Assembly: GCF_000265075.1 (NCBI RefSeq)
Contig: NZ_AJYA01000019.1
Span: forward strand, 27,902 to 91,901
DNA from: Nitritalea halalkaliphila LW7
Lineage (GTDB): Bacteria > Bacteroidota > Bacteroidia > Cytophagales > Cyclobacteriaceae
Length of the DNA: 64,000 bases
Direction: 5' to 3'
Part shown: positions 52,658 to 62,477 of the stretch, one piece after another
Layout of the letters: every line of letters begins with the position of its first letter
Position numbering within the stretch: position 1 is the first letter of the stretch
Made by a program: the position numbers and the translations under genes
The notes under the pieces: model-generated
What the model was told of the DNA's origin: nothing
Seen by the model: only the letters and a program-made list of their open reading frames with translations
Databases searched by the model: none

Positions 52658-54087
52658 ATGAGTTCAGAGGCGAATGCAGTATGGAATGCCTGCTTGAAAA
52701 TTATCGAGCAGCACATTAACGCTCAGAGTTTTTCGACCTGGTTTAAGCCGATCGAACCTGTGCGCCTGGAAGGCAGTAGCCTCACAATCCGGGTGCCCAG
52801 CCAGTTTTTTTACGAATGGCTGGAGGACAACTATGTGGAAGTGCTAAAATTGGCGATTAAGACGACCTTAGGCCCGCAGGGTCGACTCGAGTATGCGGTG
52901 GTCGTGGATAAGGGCAATGCCCAAAACCAAGCATACACCGTCAGCTATCCACAAGGCAATCAAGCAGGAGCCCAGAAACATGCGATGAACGGAGGCGTGA
53001 AAGAGGCAGGGAAAAGCCCTTTCGACATGCAAAGCCTCCAGCAGGATCAGCTGCTGCAGTCCAACCTGAACCCGAACTACACCTTTAACTCCTATATCGA
53101 AGGTGACTGTAACCGCCTGGCACGCTCGGCAGGCTACGCGGTGGCCAGTAAACCGGGCATCACCTCCTTTAATCCGCTGATGGTATATGGTGGCGTGGGC
53201 CTGGGCAAGACCACCTGGTGCAGGCCATCGGCAATGAAATTAAAAACGGCCCTACCGATAAATTTGTCCTCTACGTTTCCTCGGAAAAGTTCGTGAACCA
53301 GTTCATGGACTCCATCAAGGAAGGGAATTTAAAAAGCTTCACCAACTTCTACATGCAGGTAGATGTCCTCATCATCGACGATATCCAGTTCCTCGCAGGG
53401 AAGGACAAGACGCAGGAGATGTTTTTCCATATCTTCAACCATCTCCACCAAAGTAAGAAGCAAATCATCATGACCTCCGACTGTCCGCCAAAGGATTTAA
53501 AGGGGCTAGAGGAACGCTTACTTTCCCGCTTTAAATGGGGGCTCACCACGGACCTGCAGATGCCGGATTTCGAAACGCGTGTCGCCATCATTCGTCGGAA
53601 AATGGAGGCCGAAGGCATCTTTATTCCAGATGATGTGGTCGAATACCTCGCCCATACGGTCGACACGAATGTGCGTGAACTGGAAGGCGTCATGATTTCC
53701 CTTATCGCGCACGCTTCCTTAAACCGGATGGAGATCGATTTGGCCCTGGCCAAAAGCATCATGAAAAACATCGTGAAGGATATCGAGACGGAAGTAGGCA
53801 TCGACATGATTCAGAAAACGGTAGCCGCGTACTTCGACTTGAAAGTGGAGGACCTGAAGGCCAAAACCCGTAAAAAAGAAATCGTGCTGGCCCGTCAGAT
53901 CGCCATGTATTTTTCGAAAGAGTTCACAAACCACTCCCTTAAATCGATCGGCTATCATTTCGGTGGACGCGATCATAGTACCGTGATTCATGCCGTAACA
54001 GCGATTAATGACCTGCTGGATTCGGATAACAACACGAAAAACATCGTAGCCGAACTGAAAAAAAAGTTCAAAATCCGCGCGTATTAG
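52658..54087 (+). CDS. dnaA: Chromosomal replication initiator protein DnaA (frame broken near 53212)
   Basis: Replication initiator of 476 residues after repair. The N-terminal domain starts MSSEANAVWNACLKIIEQHI. The AAA+ domain has the Walker A GGVGLGKTHLVQAI, Walker B VLIIDDIQFLAGKDKTQE, and the C-terminal DNA-binding domain with ARQIAMYFSKE and GGRDHSTVIHA. Adding one C in AAGACCACCTGG near 53212 joins the two printed frames across the Walker A loop. dnaA is essential, so the broken frame is a sequence error, not a loss. No DnaA-box cluster was found on either side. Confidence 0.96.
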
Positions 54088-54156
54088 CCTTACCAGCAGC
54101 GGAGCGGTGACCGAATCCACCGTTTATCCCTGAAACATGCTGCCGTTAAAATAGCA

Positions 54157-54192
54157 TTAGCCGAAAGTAATATTTCGGCTAATTTCGTTTTA
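54157..54192 (+). terminator. Terminator of dnaA
   Basis: Stem TTAGCCGAAA/TTTCGGCTAA (54157-54166 with 54173-54182) followed by TTTCGTTTTAT. Confidence 0.75.
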
Positions 54193-54210
54193 TAGCTTAC
54201 CCGCTGGCAT

Positions 54211-56655
54211 ATGAAGTTTTCGCTTTCTTTCCTTGGCATGCTCCTCCTGGCCGCCCTCTTGGGCTTTCCAGCGCGGCAGACCTGTGCTCAGACCTTACGG
54301 ATTTTAGAAGCAGGTAGCCAGCAGCCCGTGCCTTTTGCCACCCTGCGCTCCACAGATCCACAGGCCATCGCGCAATGTGACGAAAGGGGACAGGTATCGC
54401 TTCGAGATTTCCGCGGCGCTGTGCAGATCGACGTGCGCCACATGGGCTACCGCGAAAAGAGCGTTAGCTTCTCCGAATTAGTGGCAGCAGATTATGTCCT
54501 CTACCTGGAGCCCATCGTCCAAGCCTTCGAAACTTATGTGGTGTCCGCGACACGCTGGCGTACCCGTGCCCGCGCCATACCGACGAAGATCACGCAAATC
54601 AGCCTGAGGACCGCGCGCTGCTACAGCCGCAGACCACCGCAGACCTCCTGGGCAGTAGCGGTGAGGTCTTTATCCAAAAAAGCCAACAGGGCGGCGGCAG
54701 TCCCATGATTCGGGGATTTTCGGCTAACCGCCTGCTGTATACCGTGGATGGCATCCGCATGAACAGCGCCATCTTCCGATCTGGCAACTTGCATAATGTC
54801 ATCTCTTTAGATCCGCTTTCCATTCAAAGCACGGAAGTCTTTTTCGGCCCAGGGGCTGTACTTTATGGCAGCGACGCCATCGGCGGTGTGATGAGCTTTC
54901 AGACCCTGCGCCCCAGCTTCAGCCCTTCCGACACACTACAGGTGAGTGGTGCCGCAGAGCTGGGTCTAGCTTCCGCTAATGGGCACATCCGTAGTCACGC
55001 GCAGGTGGCAGCTCTCAGGAAAGAAGTGGGCCGCACTCAGCAGCTTCACACATAACCGCTTCGGAGACCTGCGAATGGGCAGAAGAAGCGGGCGGCCCGA
55101 ATACTTACGCCCTTTTTTCGTGCAGCGCATCGATGGGGAAGACCGTCTGGTAGAAAACCCAGACCCTCTCGTACAGCACCCTACTGGCTATGAGCAGTTT
55201 AACTTCATGCAGAAATTACGCTACCAGCCCCATGCCGACTGGGACCTGGAGTACGCCTTCCACCTATCCGAAACAGGAGATTTTCCGCGCTATGACCGCC
55301 TGATCGAAACCCAGGCAGATGGCAGCCCACGCTCCGCAGACTGGCGCTATGGCCCGCAGATCTGGCGTATGCAGCTGCTGAGCGCCCTGCATCAGGGCCA
55401 AAACGCTTTTTACGATCAGCTGGCTATCCGTCTCGCGCATCAGTACTTCGAAGAGTCTCGCATCAACAGGAATTTTTCAGGAGGGCAGCGCTTCCGCCTA
55501 CGCACGAACTTGGAAGAGGTAACAGCCCTCTCTGCGCAGGTGGACGCAGAAAAAAGCTGGGGGCGGCAGCAGTTGTTTTACGGCGTAGAATACATCCGCA
55601 ACGCTGTCAGCTCCACAGGAAGTGCAATTGATATACGCGACGGCAGCCCCATCGCCGTCCCCGATCGCTATCCCCAGGGGACTTGGACCAGCTATGCCGC
55701 CTACCTAAATTACCGCTGGACGCTGCAGGAGCGCTGGGTGCTGCAGGCGGGACTCCGCCACGGGGGCTTTGGCATAGCCGCAGATTTCCGCCGGCAGCTG
55801 GCCTTCTTCCCCTTTGACTTCGAACAAAGTAACCTCCATAACCAAGCCACCACTGGCAGTGCAGGCCTCATCTGGATGCCCGACGACAGCTGGACCCTGA
55901 GTGGCACACTGAGCACAGGCTTTCGAGCGCCGAACCTCGACGACATCGGAAAGATTTTTGATTTCGTGGGCGGAGAAGTGCTGGTGCCTAACCCAAGCTT
56001 GGACGCGGAGTACGCCTACAATGCTGAGCTGCACGCCTCTAAGGTCGTCGGAGACTGGCTTAAGCTCGACTTCACCTCTTACTACACCTATCTGGATGCC
56101 GCCATCGTTCGCCGCCCCTTCCAGATCGCCGGCCAGGACAGTATCCGCTTTAACGATGTACCTAGCCGCGTTTTGGCACTGCAGAACGCCGCTTTTGGCC
56201 GCGTCTGGGGCTTCCACCTAGGTTTCGAGGCCCTTTTGGCCAAAGGCCTGACCCTAAACACCCGCTATAACTTTCAGCGGGGGCAGGAAGAGCTGGAAGA
56301 TGGGACTGTGAGCGCGTCTCGGCATGCTGCACCGGCCTTCGGCCAAAGCCAACTGCGCTACCAAAACAAGGCCTTCACAGGCATCCTCTACGTGCAGTAT
56401 AGCGCGGAGGTGCCTTTCGAGCGCCTGGCAGAGGAAGAACGGCAAAAGCCAGCGCTCTATGTACGGGATGAAAATGAACAGCTCTTCTCTCCAGGCTGGA
56501 GCACGTGGAACCTAAAATTGCTTTGGAACATGGCAGAACGCTATCAGCTCAGCGCGGGCGTAGAAAACCTGCTCGACCTGCAGTATCGCCCCTATAGCTC
56601 TGGGATAGTGGCACCGGGCCGGAATGTTACGCTGGCTTTTCGGGCTCATTTTTAG
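54211..56655 (+). CDS. TonB-dependent receptor with N-terminal carboxypeptidase-like domain (frame broken near 54604 and 55011)
   Basis: Outer membrane receptor of 814 residues after repair: one base added near 54604, one removed near 55011. After a signal peptide (ending near TCAQ) comes a carboxypeptidase-regulatory-like domain (residues about 30-90, PVPFATLRSTDPQAIAQCDE). The plug follows (SPMIRGFSANRLLYTVDGIRM, FFGPGAVLYGSDAIGGVM) and then the barrel. The end reads NVTLAFRAHF. It converges on meaB, overlapping its 3' end by 29 bases. Siderophore, heme or cobamide uptake is possible; the substrate is not shown. Confidence 0.88.
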
Positions 56656-57640
56656 CCTCCCGAAAGCGCTCCACTAAGGCCCTAGCAGTGGCGATGGCAG
56701 ACACAGTACCGGCAGCCACATCGCTCTCCACGTCAGCCAGCTGTCCCCGAATGAGCGGATTATCGTAAAAAGCCTGCAACAGCAGGTAGGAAATATGTTC
56801 ACGCATCCATGTTTTTCTTTGCAGCGCACGCTGCCGCTCAAAGGTCCCATTCGCACGGGTATGCCGCTCGAACCGCAGCACCATCTCCCAGATCGCCTCT
56901 AAGCCATCGCCAGAGAGCCCAGAGCAGGTGCTCACCTCGGGTATCCAGCCATTTTCCTTTGGCGGAAAAAGGTGCAGCGCATTCGCATAGGTCCTTCGGG
57001 CACGCTTGGCCAAAGCCGCATTTTCGCCGTCTGCCTTATTAATAATTAGCGCATCACAGATTTCGATGATGCCCTTCTTGATGCCCTGCAGCTCATCCCC
57101 TGCCCCCGCTAACATGAGCAGTAAGAAAAAATCCACCATGCCTTTTACAGCGATTTCAGACTGGCCGACGCCCACCGTTTCGATTAAAATGACGTCGAAA
57201 CCTGCCGCTTCGCAGAGCAGCATGGCCTCTCGGGTGCGGGCACTCACCCCTCCCAGCGTGCTGCCCGAAGGACTCGGGCGAATGTAGGCGCGCTTATCCT
57301 GACTCAAGCGCTCCATGCGCGTTTTATCGCCTAAAATACTGCCTCCCGTCTGCTGACTGCTCGGATCCACCGCCAGAACAGCGACCTTATAACCCTGCTC
57401 GATAAGCTGCATGCCAAAGCGCTCGATGAAAGTAGACTTCCCCACGCCCGGAACGCCCGTAATGCCGACCCGAAGCGAGCGACCACTGTGCGGAAGTATC
57501 TCCTGCATGACTTGCTCGGCCAGCAGCCGATCCTTCTGTAAAGTGCTTTCGATTAAGGTAATCGCGCGGCTAAGCACCACACGATCTCCCGCTAAAACTC
57601 CCGATACGTAGGCTGAGGCCGACAATCTATTTTTGCGCAT
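56627..57640 (-). CDS. meaB: Methylmalonyl-CoA mutase chaperone GTPase MeaB (ArgK)
   Basis: P-loop GTPase of 337 residues that loads and protects the cobalamin cofactor of methylmalonyl-CoA mutase. The P-loop is GITGVPGVGKSTFIE; the other G motifs are VDPSSQQTGGSILGDKTRM, ETVGVGQSE and INKADGENA. It lies about 7 kb from mutAB, which is a natural partner. Its 3' end overlaps the converging TonB receptor by 29 bases. Its start overlaps the small upstream gene by 14 bases. Frame intact. Confidence 0.96.
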   Translation of the reverse strand: MRKNRLSASAYVSGVLAGDRVVLSRAITLIESTLQKDRLLAEQVMQEILPHSGRSLRVGITGVPGVGKSTFIERFGMQLIEQGYKVAVLAVDPSSQQTGGSILGDKTRMERLSQDKRAYIRPSPSGSTLGGVSARTREAMLLCEAAGFDVILIETVGVGQSEIAVKGMVDFFLLLMLAGAGDELQGIKKGIIEICDALIINKADGENAALAKRARRTYANALHLFPPKENGWIPEVSTCSGLSGDGLEAIWEMVLRFERHTRANGTFERQRALQRKTWMREHISYLLLQAFYDNPLIRGQLADVESDVAAGTVSAIATARALVERFREAKNEPEKPA

Positions 57641-58049
57641 TAAGATCTATTTTTTCAAAAGGGTTCAACTGAAACCGCACCTGCCCCATGCCATCTTTCT
57701 CGTATTTCGCGATGCAAAAAGGCTGCAACTGCCGATCGATATGGGGATAGTCTGGCCGCGCCTTCACCTGCACCGGCATCTGCTCATCAAAGAAAAAGAC
57801 GATGGTTTTCCCATATTTCGTGTGCGGCATAAAATCGCCATAACGCTGCATGTCCATGTAATCTTCTCGGTCTATCTTTACCGTGTAAATACGCAGCACC
57901 GGCCCGGTATTATTTTCATTTCGGTAGCGGTCCATTTCCTCGAACTGAGTCACTAAGTCCTGAGGACCAGCCTGATGGAGCGCCAGGTATAAGTTGTACA
58001 GCAGCAGCAAAGCCGCCAAAAACAGCACAATTTTCAAAAAGGTCTTCAT
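57627..58049 (-). CDS. Small membrane-anchored protein of unknown function
   Basis: Protein of 140 residues with an N-terminal membrane helix (residues about 4-25, FLKIVLFLAALLLLYNLYLA) and a soluble remainder of about 110 residues with no recognised domain. It is encoded directly upstream of meaB, overlapping its start by 14 bases, and probably shares a transcript. I do not recognise the family. Confidence 0.65.
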   Translation of the reverse strand: MKTFLKIVLFLAALLLLYNLYLALHQAGPQDLVTQFEEMDRYRNENNTGPVLRIYTVKIDREDYMDMQRYGDFMPHTKYGKTIVFFFDEQMPVQVKARPDYPHIDRQLQPFCIAKYEKDGMGQVRFQLNPFEKIDLNAQK

Positions 58050-58112
58050 GGGATAGTGGCCGAAATGTGGGTTACTTTCAGATTTAAACCCTAATTTAGC
58101 AGAAAAAATGAT

Positions 58113-58654
58113 ATGGCCTTCGAATATATCAAAGCATTACACATCATTTTCATCGTCACCTGGTTCGCCGGCCTCTTTTACATCGTGCGCCTCTTCATTT
58201 ATCAGACGGAAGCCTACGAGAAACCTGCCGCCGAAAGCGCGATCCTCAGCCCGCAGTTTGCGCTGATGGCTAAGCGCCTCTGGCTCGGCATCACCTGGCC
58301 CTCCGCTATCCTGACGCTAATTTTCGGCTTCTGGACGCTGAGCTACCGCTGGGGCTACATGCAGCTGGGCTTTATGCATGCGAAACTGGCTTTCGTGCTG
58401 CTCCTCTACGTGTATCATTACCTCTGCCATATCCTCTACAAGCAGCTCCAGACGGGTGCAACTAAATTCACATCAAATCAGTTAAGAATATGGAATGAGG
58501 TGGCTACCCTGTTCCTGTTTGCGATCGTTTTTCTCATCGTCTTGAAAAACTCGCCAGCATGGTATGGGGCATCGTCGGGCTCTTTGCCCTAGGCGCCATG
58601 CTTATGCTCGGCATCACCCTTTACCGCCGTATTCGTGAAAAAAAAGTCAGTTAA
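58113..58654 (+). CDS. hemJ: Protoporphyrinogen IX oxidase HemJ (frame broken near 58554)
   Basis: Membrane enzyme of heme synthesis, about 180 residues after repair, with four or five helices. The start MAFEYIKALHIIFIVTWFAG with His10 and LFYIVRLFIYQTEA is characteristic of HemJ/UPF0093. Adding one base near 58554 gives a normal last helix ending in ITLYRRIREKKVS and a stop at 58652-58654, two bases before the SCO1 gene. It supplies heme for the cytochromes of this region. It shares a unit with SCO1 and a cytochrome c. Confidence 0.87.
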
Positions 58655-58655
58655 T

Positions 58656-59345
58656 ATGAAGAAACAAGCGAAAATTATGTATCCGTTCTTCTTGGGAATC
58701 CTCTTCTTAGGCCTGGTGGCCTGTGGGGGCGAGGCCCAAAAGGAAAGTAAAAAAGAGGAGGGCGAGCTCCCTTTTCTGGGTCAAAAGACCATCGACACCT
58801 TCGAAATGGAGGGCAAAACAGTGACAGACACCGCCTACCATAAAATCGCGGACTTCAGCTTTCTGAATCAGGCGGGAGAGCGCGTGGATAACTTCACCGT
58901 GGATGGCAAAGTCTACGTAGCAGACTTCTTCTTTACCTCTTGCCCAACGATCTGTCCGATCATGAAGACACAGATGCTACGGGTGTATGAAGCCTTTGGC
59001 GATGAGCCAGACTTCAAGATTCTCAGCCACAGCATCGACCCCGAGCACGATACTGTAGAGCTACTGGCGCAGTTTGCTTCTGACCTGGGCGTAGAAGACA
59101 CACGCACCTGGCATTTTCTGACGGGAGACCAAGAAAAAATCTTTGAAATCGGTCAGACCTCCTACCTGACCACTGCCATGGAAGACAAGGATGAACCGGG
59201 AGGTTACCTGCACTCGGGGGCCTTTGTCCTGATCGATCAGAACGGTCATATCCGCGGAATCTACGATGGTACCCGTGAAGACCAGGTGGACAGACTGCTG
59301 AAAGACATTCCGAAATTACTGAAGAAAGAAGGAGATCATGCATAA
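58656..59345 (+). CDS. SCO1/SenC copper chaperone for cytochrome oxidase
   Basis: Lipoprotein-like protein of about 229 residues from the ATG at 58656 (MKKQAKIMYPFFLG). Lipobox LVAC near residue 26. The thioredoxin-like fold carries the copper-binding pair FTSCPTICPIM and the later His in YLHSGAFVLI. SCO proteins deliver copper to the CuA site of cytochrome c oxidase. The end overlaps the start of the cytochrome c gene by eight bases. Confidence 0.93.
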   Translation: MKKQAKIMYPFFLGILFLGLVACGGEAQKESKKEEGELPFLGQKTIDTFEMEGKTVTDTAYHKIADFSFLNQAGERVDNFTVDGKVYVADFFFTSCPTICPIMKTQMLRVYEAFGDEPDFKILSHSIDPEHDTVELLAQFASDLGVEDTRTWHFLTGDQEKIFEIGQTSYLTTAMEDKDEPGGYLHSGAFVLIDQNGHIRGIYDGTREDQVDRLLKDIPKLLKKEGDHA

Positions 59346-59784
59346 GTTCTTAGCCGCACTCTTGATAGGGGTTTTGCTGCTGGGCGCTTGCTCGCGCAAA
59401 GACAATAAGGCCGATAAGGAAATCGGCCTTTCTTCTATCACAGACACGAAGGTGATGCAGTATGCCGTGCAGGGGAAAACACTGTACGAGATGCACTGTG
59501 CTAACTGCCACCAGAAAAACGGTAAAGGCCTGGGCAAGGTAATTCCGCCTCTGAACCCTTCGGACTACATGCTGGAAGACATCCCGCGGACGGTTCGGCT
59601 GATTCGCTATGGCCTAAAGGGTGAAATCGTGGTAAATGGCGTCACCTATAACCGCGCCATGCCCGGAAACCCACAACTTACGCCGCTCGAAATCGCACAG
59701 ATCTCAACCTATATTTACAACGTTTGGGGCCACTCGGAGGGCTTGATTCACGTAAACGATGTGGTAGAATACTTGAAGGACTAA
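59338..59784 (+). CDS. Monoheme cytochrome c lipoprotein
   Basis: About 148 residues. A lipobox (LLLGAC, Cys19) anchors a class I cytochrome c domain with heme site CANCH and a distal Met in RAMPGNPQL. It follows SCO1 and hemJ, so it may be part of oxidase assembly or electron supply. Whether it donates to the ACIII oxidase is inference. Confidence 0.9.
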   Translation: MHKFLAALLIGVLLLGACSRKDNKADKEIGLSSITDTKVMQYAVQGKTLYEMHCANCHQKNGKGLGKVIPPLNPSDYMLEDIPRTVRLIRYGLKGEIVVNGVTYNRAMPGNPQLTPLEIAQISTYIYNVWGHSEGLIHVNDVVEYLKD

Positions 59785-59819
59785 CATCACTTTTTATACA
59801 ATCAAAAAAAATGAACCCT

Positions 59820-60191
59820 ATGAAAAAATAACTTGCCTTTCTCTTTTCCTTCGTCCTTATAGCGGGACTAAGCAGCTGCGGCGTGAATACGGCTATCGTA
59901 GCGAATCTCAACAGTAATACCACGAATGTGGAGCTAAGTGAGAAAAATTTTACTGTAGTTAAAAAAGTGACAGGTTCTTCCACTGCCACCTACATTTTCG
60001 GGATTGGAGGTATTTCGAATAAGGCACTCCTTCAAATGGCCTACACGGACATGCTGGATAATGCGGACTTAGTGGGCAAGTCTCGTGCCATCGTGAATGT
60101 CACGAATGAGTCCCATGTAAAGTCCATTACACCACTCTACATCCGCCGCACTACATTCGTGCATGCACATGTCGTAGAATTCACAGATTGA
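59820..60191 (+). CDS. DUF6567 lipoprotein with an in-frame stop at codon 4
   Basis: The reading frame from ATG 59820 runs M-K-K, then TAA at 59829-59831, then an uninterrupted lipoprotein signal (LAFLFSFVLIAGLSSC) and a body of about 100 residues typical of DUF6567 (VANLNSNTTNVELSEKNFTV, ATYIFGIGG). Without the signal the protein would start at GTG 59883. The in-frame stop is more likely a base error or a real point mutation than an alternative start. Function of the family is unknown. It is the last gene of the hemJ unit. Confidence 0.6.
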
Positions 60192-60291
60192 GGCGCATTT
60201 CCTCTTTGCGCCATTCCAGGTGTACCAGTGTCGGTGGCGTGGGGTGTATAAGGTGTACCTTTTCTATATTAGATGATGTAGACACATGAAA

Positions 60292-60325
60292 AAGCGGCTT
60301 GTTATCTTGGAATAACAAGCCGCTT
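60292..60325 (-). terminator. Terminator after the small lipoprotein gene
   Basis: Long perfect stem AAGCGGCTTGTTAT/ATAACAAGCCGCTT (60292-60305 with 60312-60325). On the minus strand TTTTTC follows. Confidence 0.8.
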
Positions 60326-60398
60326 CTTACAAGGAACTTATTTCAGAAAGCTATCGGCATCGCTCATTAAAAGCGGAAGCGGAGGTCTGCGTAATTCT

Positions 60399-60842
60399 TC
60401 AGGAATTCGCTTTATCAGAACCCGTAGCTTCGCGGCCTTTTTGTAGAGCGCGTGTGATTTGCTCATGTACCACACGTACTTTTGCCATCTGATCGTTTAG
60501 GTATTCCTCTACTTCCTCTGGGCTCATTTCATCATTTTTCACTTTAAACTGCCGCATCCAGGCGAACATGCCATCGAAAGCGGCATCTAATTCAGTGGCT
60601 AGGTCTTCTGCCTCTTCGGCCGATAGGGGACCCTCTCCCGATTCCGCATCGGCGAGTACTTTGCGCTTCAGCGCTTTCAGCTCATCCATGTAAGGCATCA
60701 CCTCATCGTGCACGGCGATTACCTCATCACGGAGGGCTTCATTTTCAGCGATCTTTTTCTCTTCGCTGGAAGCTTGCGGCTGGCAAGCCCAGACAGACAT
60801 CAGGAGCACTCCGAATGCCATAAAAACACGTAAATACATCAT
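60399..60842 (-). CDS. Helical lipoprotein of unknown function
   Basis: About 147 residues, starting MMYLRV. A lipobox VWAC (Cys20) anchors a charged, mostly helical domain (EKKIAENEALRDEVIAVHDEV, EEAEDLATELDAAFDGMFAW). Proteins like this are sometimes labelled viral A-type inclusion-like in Bacteroidota. It is downstream of the MerC-like gene, 45 bases away, in the same direction. Specific function is unknown. Confidence 0.7.
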   Translation of the reverse strand: MMYLRVFMAFGVLLMSVWACQPQASSEEKKIAENEALRDEVIAVHDEVMPYMDELKALKRKVLADAESGEGPLSAEEAEDLATELDAAFDGMFAWMRQFKVKNDEMSPEEVEEYLNDQMAKVRVVHEQITRALQKGREATGSDKANS

Positions 60843-60887
60843 AAGAAGTAAGTGAAATTATTTGAATCCGAAAGGTAGGTAAAAAGA

Positions 60888-61466
60888 TCAGGAATGGCTG
60901 TGATCTACCTCACAGGCCCCATGCTGTTTCCAGTTCAGGTAATGCCCGATGACGAGGACGAAAGACGCGGCCAGAGACACGAATATCATCTCAGGTTTCC
61001 AGTCATGTAAGAGTACGCCGATTGAGAACACGATTACAGCGCTCCAAAGCGTTATTTTTATACCTTTAGAGTGTGCCTTCTTCGTGGCACTGTACACCGC
61101 GAAAAGCGCGATGAGAATAAAGACATAATCGAGTGCATGCCAAAGCATGCTGCCATGACTATGCGCGTGGGCATGCCCATGATGCGCGTGGCTGTGTCCA
61201 TGATGTGCATGGTCGTGGTCATGATCATGATGTGCATGATCGTGGTCATGGTCGTGATCGTGGTCATGATGTGCATGGTCGTGGTGGGCATGAACTGCGA
61301 TCCCAGCTTGTGCGCTGTTCGCTTCATCTCCACCGACATGATTAAAAAAGTATCCTGCTGAAATCAGCACGGGAACGGCCAGACAGTGAATCATGCAAAG
61401 CACTGAAGCGGACATGCCCATCAGATCGGCTGTTTTCGACGTAAATTGTTTAATAGCTTGCCACAT
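60888..61466 (-). CDS. MerC-domain membrane protein with a long His-rich loop
   Basis: Protein of 192 residues. The MerC-like membrane core has Cys24 and Cys28 in LCMIHCLAV, with helices near 20-40, 110-125, 135-150 and 160-178. Between the first helix and the rest is a stretch (residues 59-105) with 26 His in 47 residues, mixed with Asp, Ala and Gly. Such a loop would bind zinc, nickel, copper or cobalt. The MerC core alone is known from mercury transport, but no mer genes are near. I infer metal binding; the metal is not shown. Confidence 0.82.
   Translation of the reverse strand: MWQAIKQFTSKTADLMGMSASVLCMIHCLAVPVLISAGYFFNHVGGDEANSAQAGIAVHAHHDHAHHDHDHDHDHDHAHHDHDHDHAHHGHSHAHHGHAHAHSHGSMLWHALDYVFILIALFAVYSATKKAHSKGIKITLWSAVIVFSIGVLLHDWKPEMIFVSLAASFVLVIGHYLNWKQHGACEVDHSHS
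61141..61295. repeat. Tandem His-codon repeat within the MerC-like gene
   Basis: Degenerate tandem repeats of CAT/GTG-type units (for example GTGGTCATGATCATG) encode the His-Asp and His-Ala runs. They are coding repeats, prone to slippage, and not a CRISPR. Confidence 0.75.
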
Positions 61467-61520
61467 ACGATTGTAAATATAGGTAATTCTGAAGATATTT
61501 GACTTTCTAAACGAAATTTT

Positions 61521-62361
61521 ATGAAGCCCTACTGCTTTGCCCTAGACCGAATCGCTCCGGTAGAAGAGGCCCGCATACATGCCAGTGACATCGCCGTGAT
61601 CCGCGGGTATGGCATTTTCGATTTTTTACGCACCCAGGAATACTGCCCTCTTTTTCTATCTGACTACCTGGACCGCTTCATCGCTTCGGCACAGCATACC
61701 CGCCTGCCGCTCGCCTATACGAAGGACGAGCTCCGTGACATCATCTATACCCTTATCGCCAAGAATGACTTGCGCGAAGGAGGAATCCGCTTAGTGCTCA
61801 CAGGGGGGCGCTCAGAAAATCACTTTGCCCCTGGGCAGTCCTCAGCTCTTTATTTTTAATGAAGACCTGTTTTTTCCGGATGCCTCTAAGTACATACAGG
61901 GAGTCAAGCTACTTCCTGTGTCCCATGTGCGGGCAGTAGCGACGATTAAAATGACGAATTATGCCTTCCCGGTGTATTTAAGCGGAGACTGGAAGGCTAC
62001 GGGTGCAGAGGATGTACTGTACTACCACGAGGGCTTCGTGTCTGAAAGCTCGCGCAGTAACATATTCATAGTAAAGGATGGGGCCATCTCCACGCCCAAC
62101 CATGATATACTGTACGGAATCACACGAAAGCAAGTTATTCAGGTGGCAGAAAATGTCGCTGAAAGGCCGATAAGCCTAGATGAACTCCTGTGCGCGGATG
62201 AGGTTTTCATGACCTCTACCACGAAGCGCATCCTTCCGGTGACGACCCTGGCCGATAAAAAAGTTAATGCCGGACGGGTGGGACCAGTCACCCAGATGCT
62301 CATGGAGCGCTTCCGAAAAATGGAAGCCCAGTGGATAGCCGACCAAGCTCCCACTCATTGA
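61521..62361 (+). CDS. Branched-chain-like class IV aminotransferase (frame broken near 61834)
   Basis: Fold type IV PLP enzyme of 279 residues after removing one base near 61834, which joins NHFAPG to SPQLFIFNED. Motifs: RGYGIFDFLRTQEY at the start, the Lys in TIKMTNYAF, and the late DGAISTP, ILYGITRKQVIQVAE. Members include branched-chain aminotransferases, D-amino acid aminotransferases and aminodeoxychorismate lyase, and the sequence does not decide which. It is followed by a strong terminator. Confidence 0.85.
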
Positions 62362-62384
62362 TTGCTGAGTCCTCCTGCTGGCGC

Positions 62385-62402
62385 TTTGGCCTACCGGCCA
62401 AA
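62385..62402. repeat. Palindrome TTTGGCC-TACC-GGCCAAA
   Basis: Intergenic perfect seven-base arms; one of several similar palindromes in the window (see findings). Confidence 0.7.
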
Positions 62403-62420
62403 AAAACTGCTCCATAAAAA

Positions 62421-62457
62421 AGCCCGAATATAGCCGTGTTAACGCTACATTCGGGCT
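62421..62457. terminator. Bidirectional terminator
   Basis: Stem AGCCCGAAT...ATTCGGGCT (62421-62429 with 62449-62457) with one internal mismatch, between A-rich and T-rich flanks. It can stop the plus-strand aminotransferase gene and the minus-strand DUF3299 gene. Confidence 0.75.
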
Positions 62458-62477
62458 CTATTTTTATCCCTGATCCC

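Noticed and set aside
52559..54210. Replication origin next to dnaA
   Set aside because: No cluster of DnaA boxes (TTATCCACA-like) was found on either side; a single TTTATCCCT near 54122 is too weak.
61141..61295. Short spaced repeats resembling a CRISPR array
   Set aside because: The repeats encode His-Asp and His-Ala runs in frame in the MerC-like gene, and there are no spacers of constant length or cas genes.
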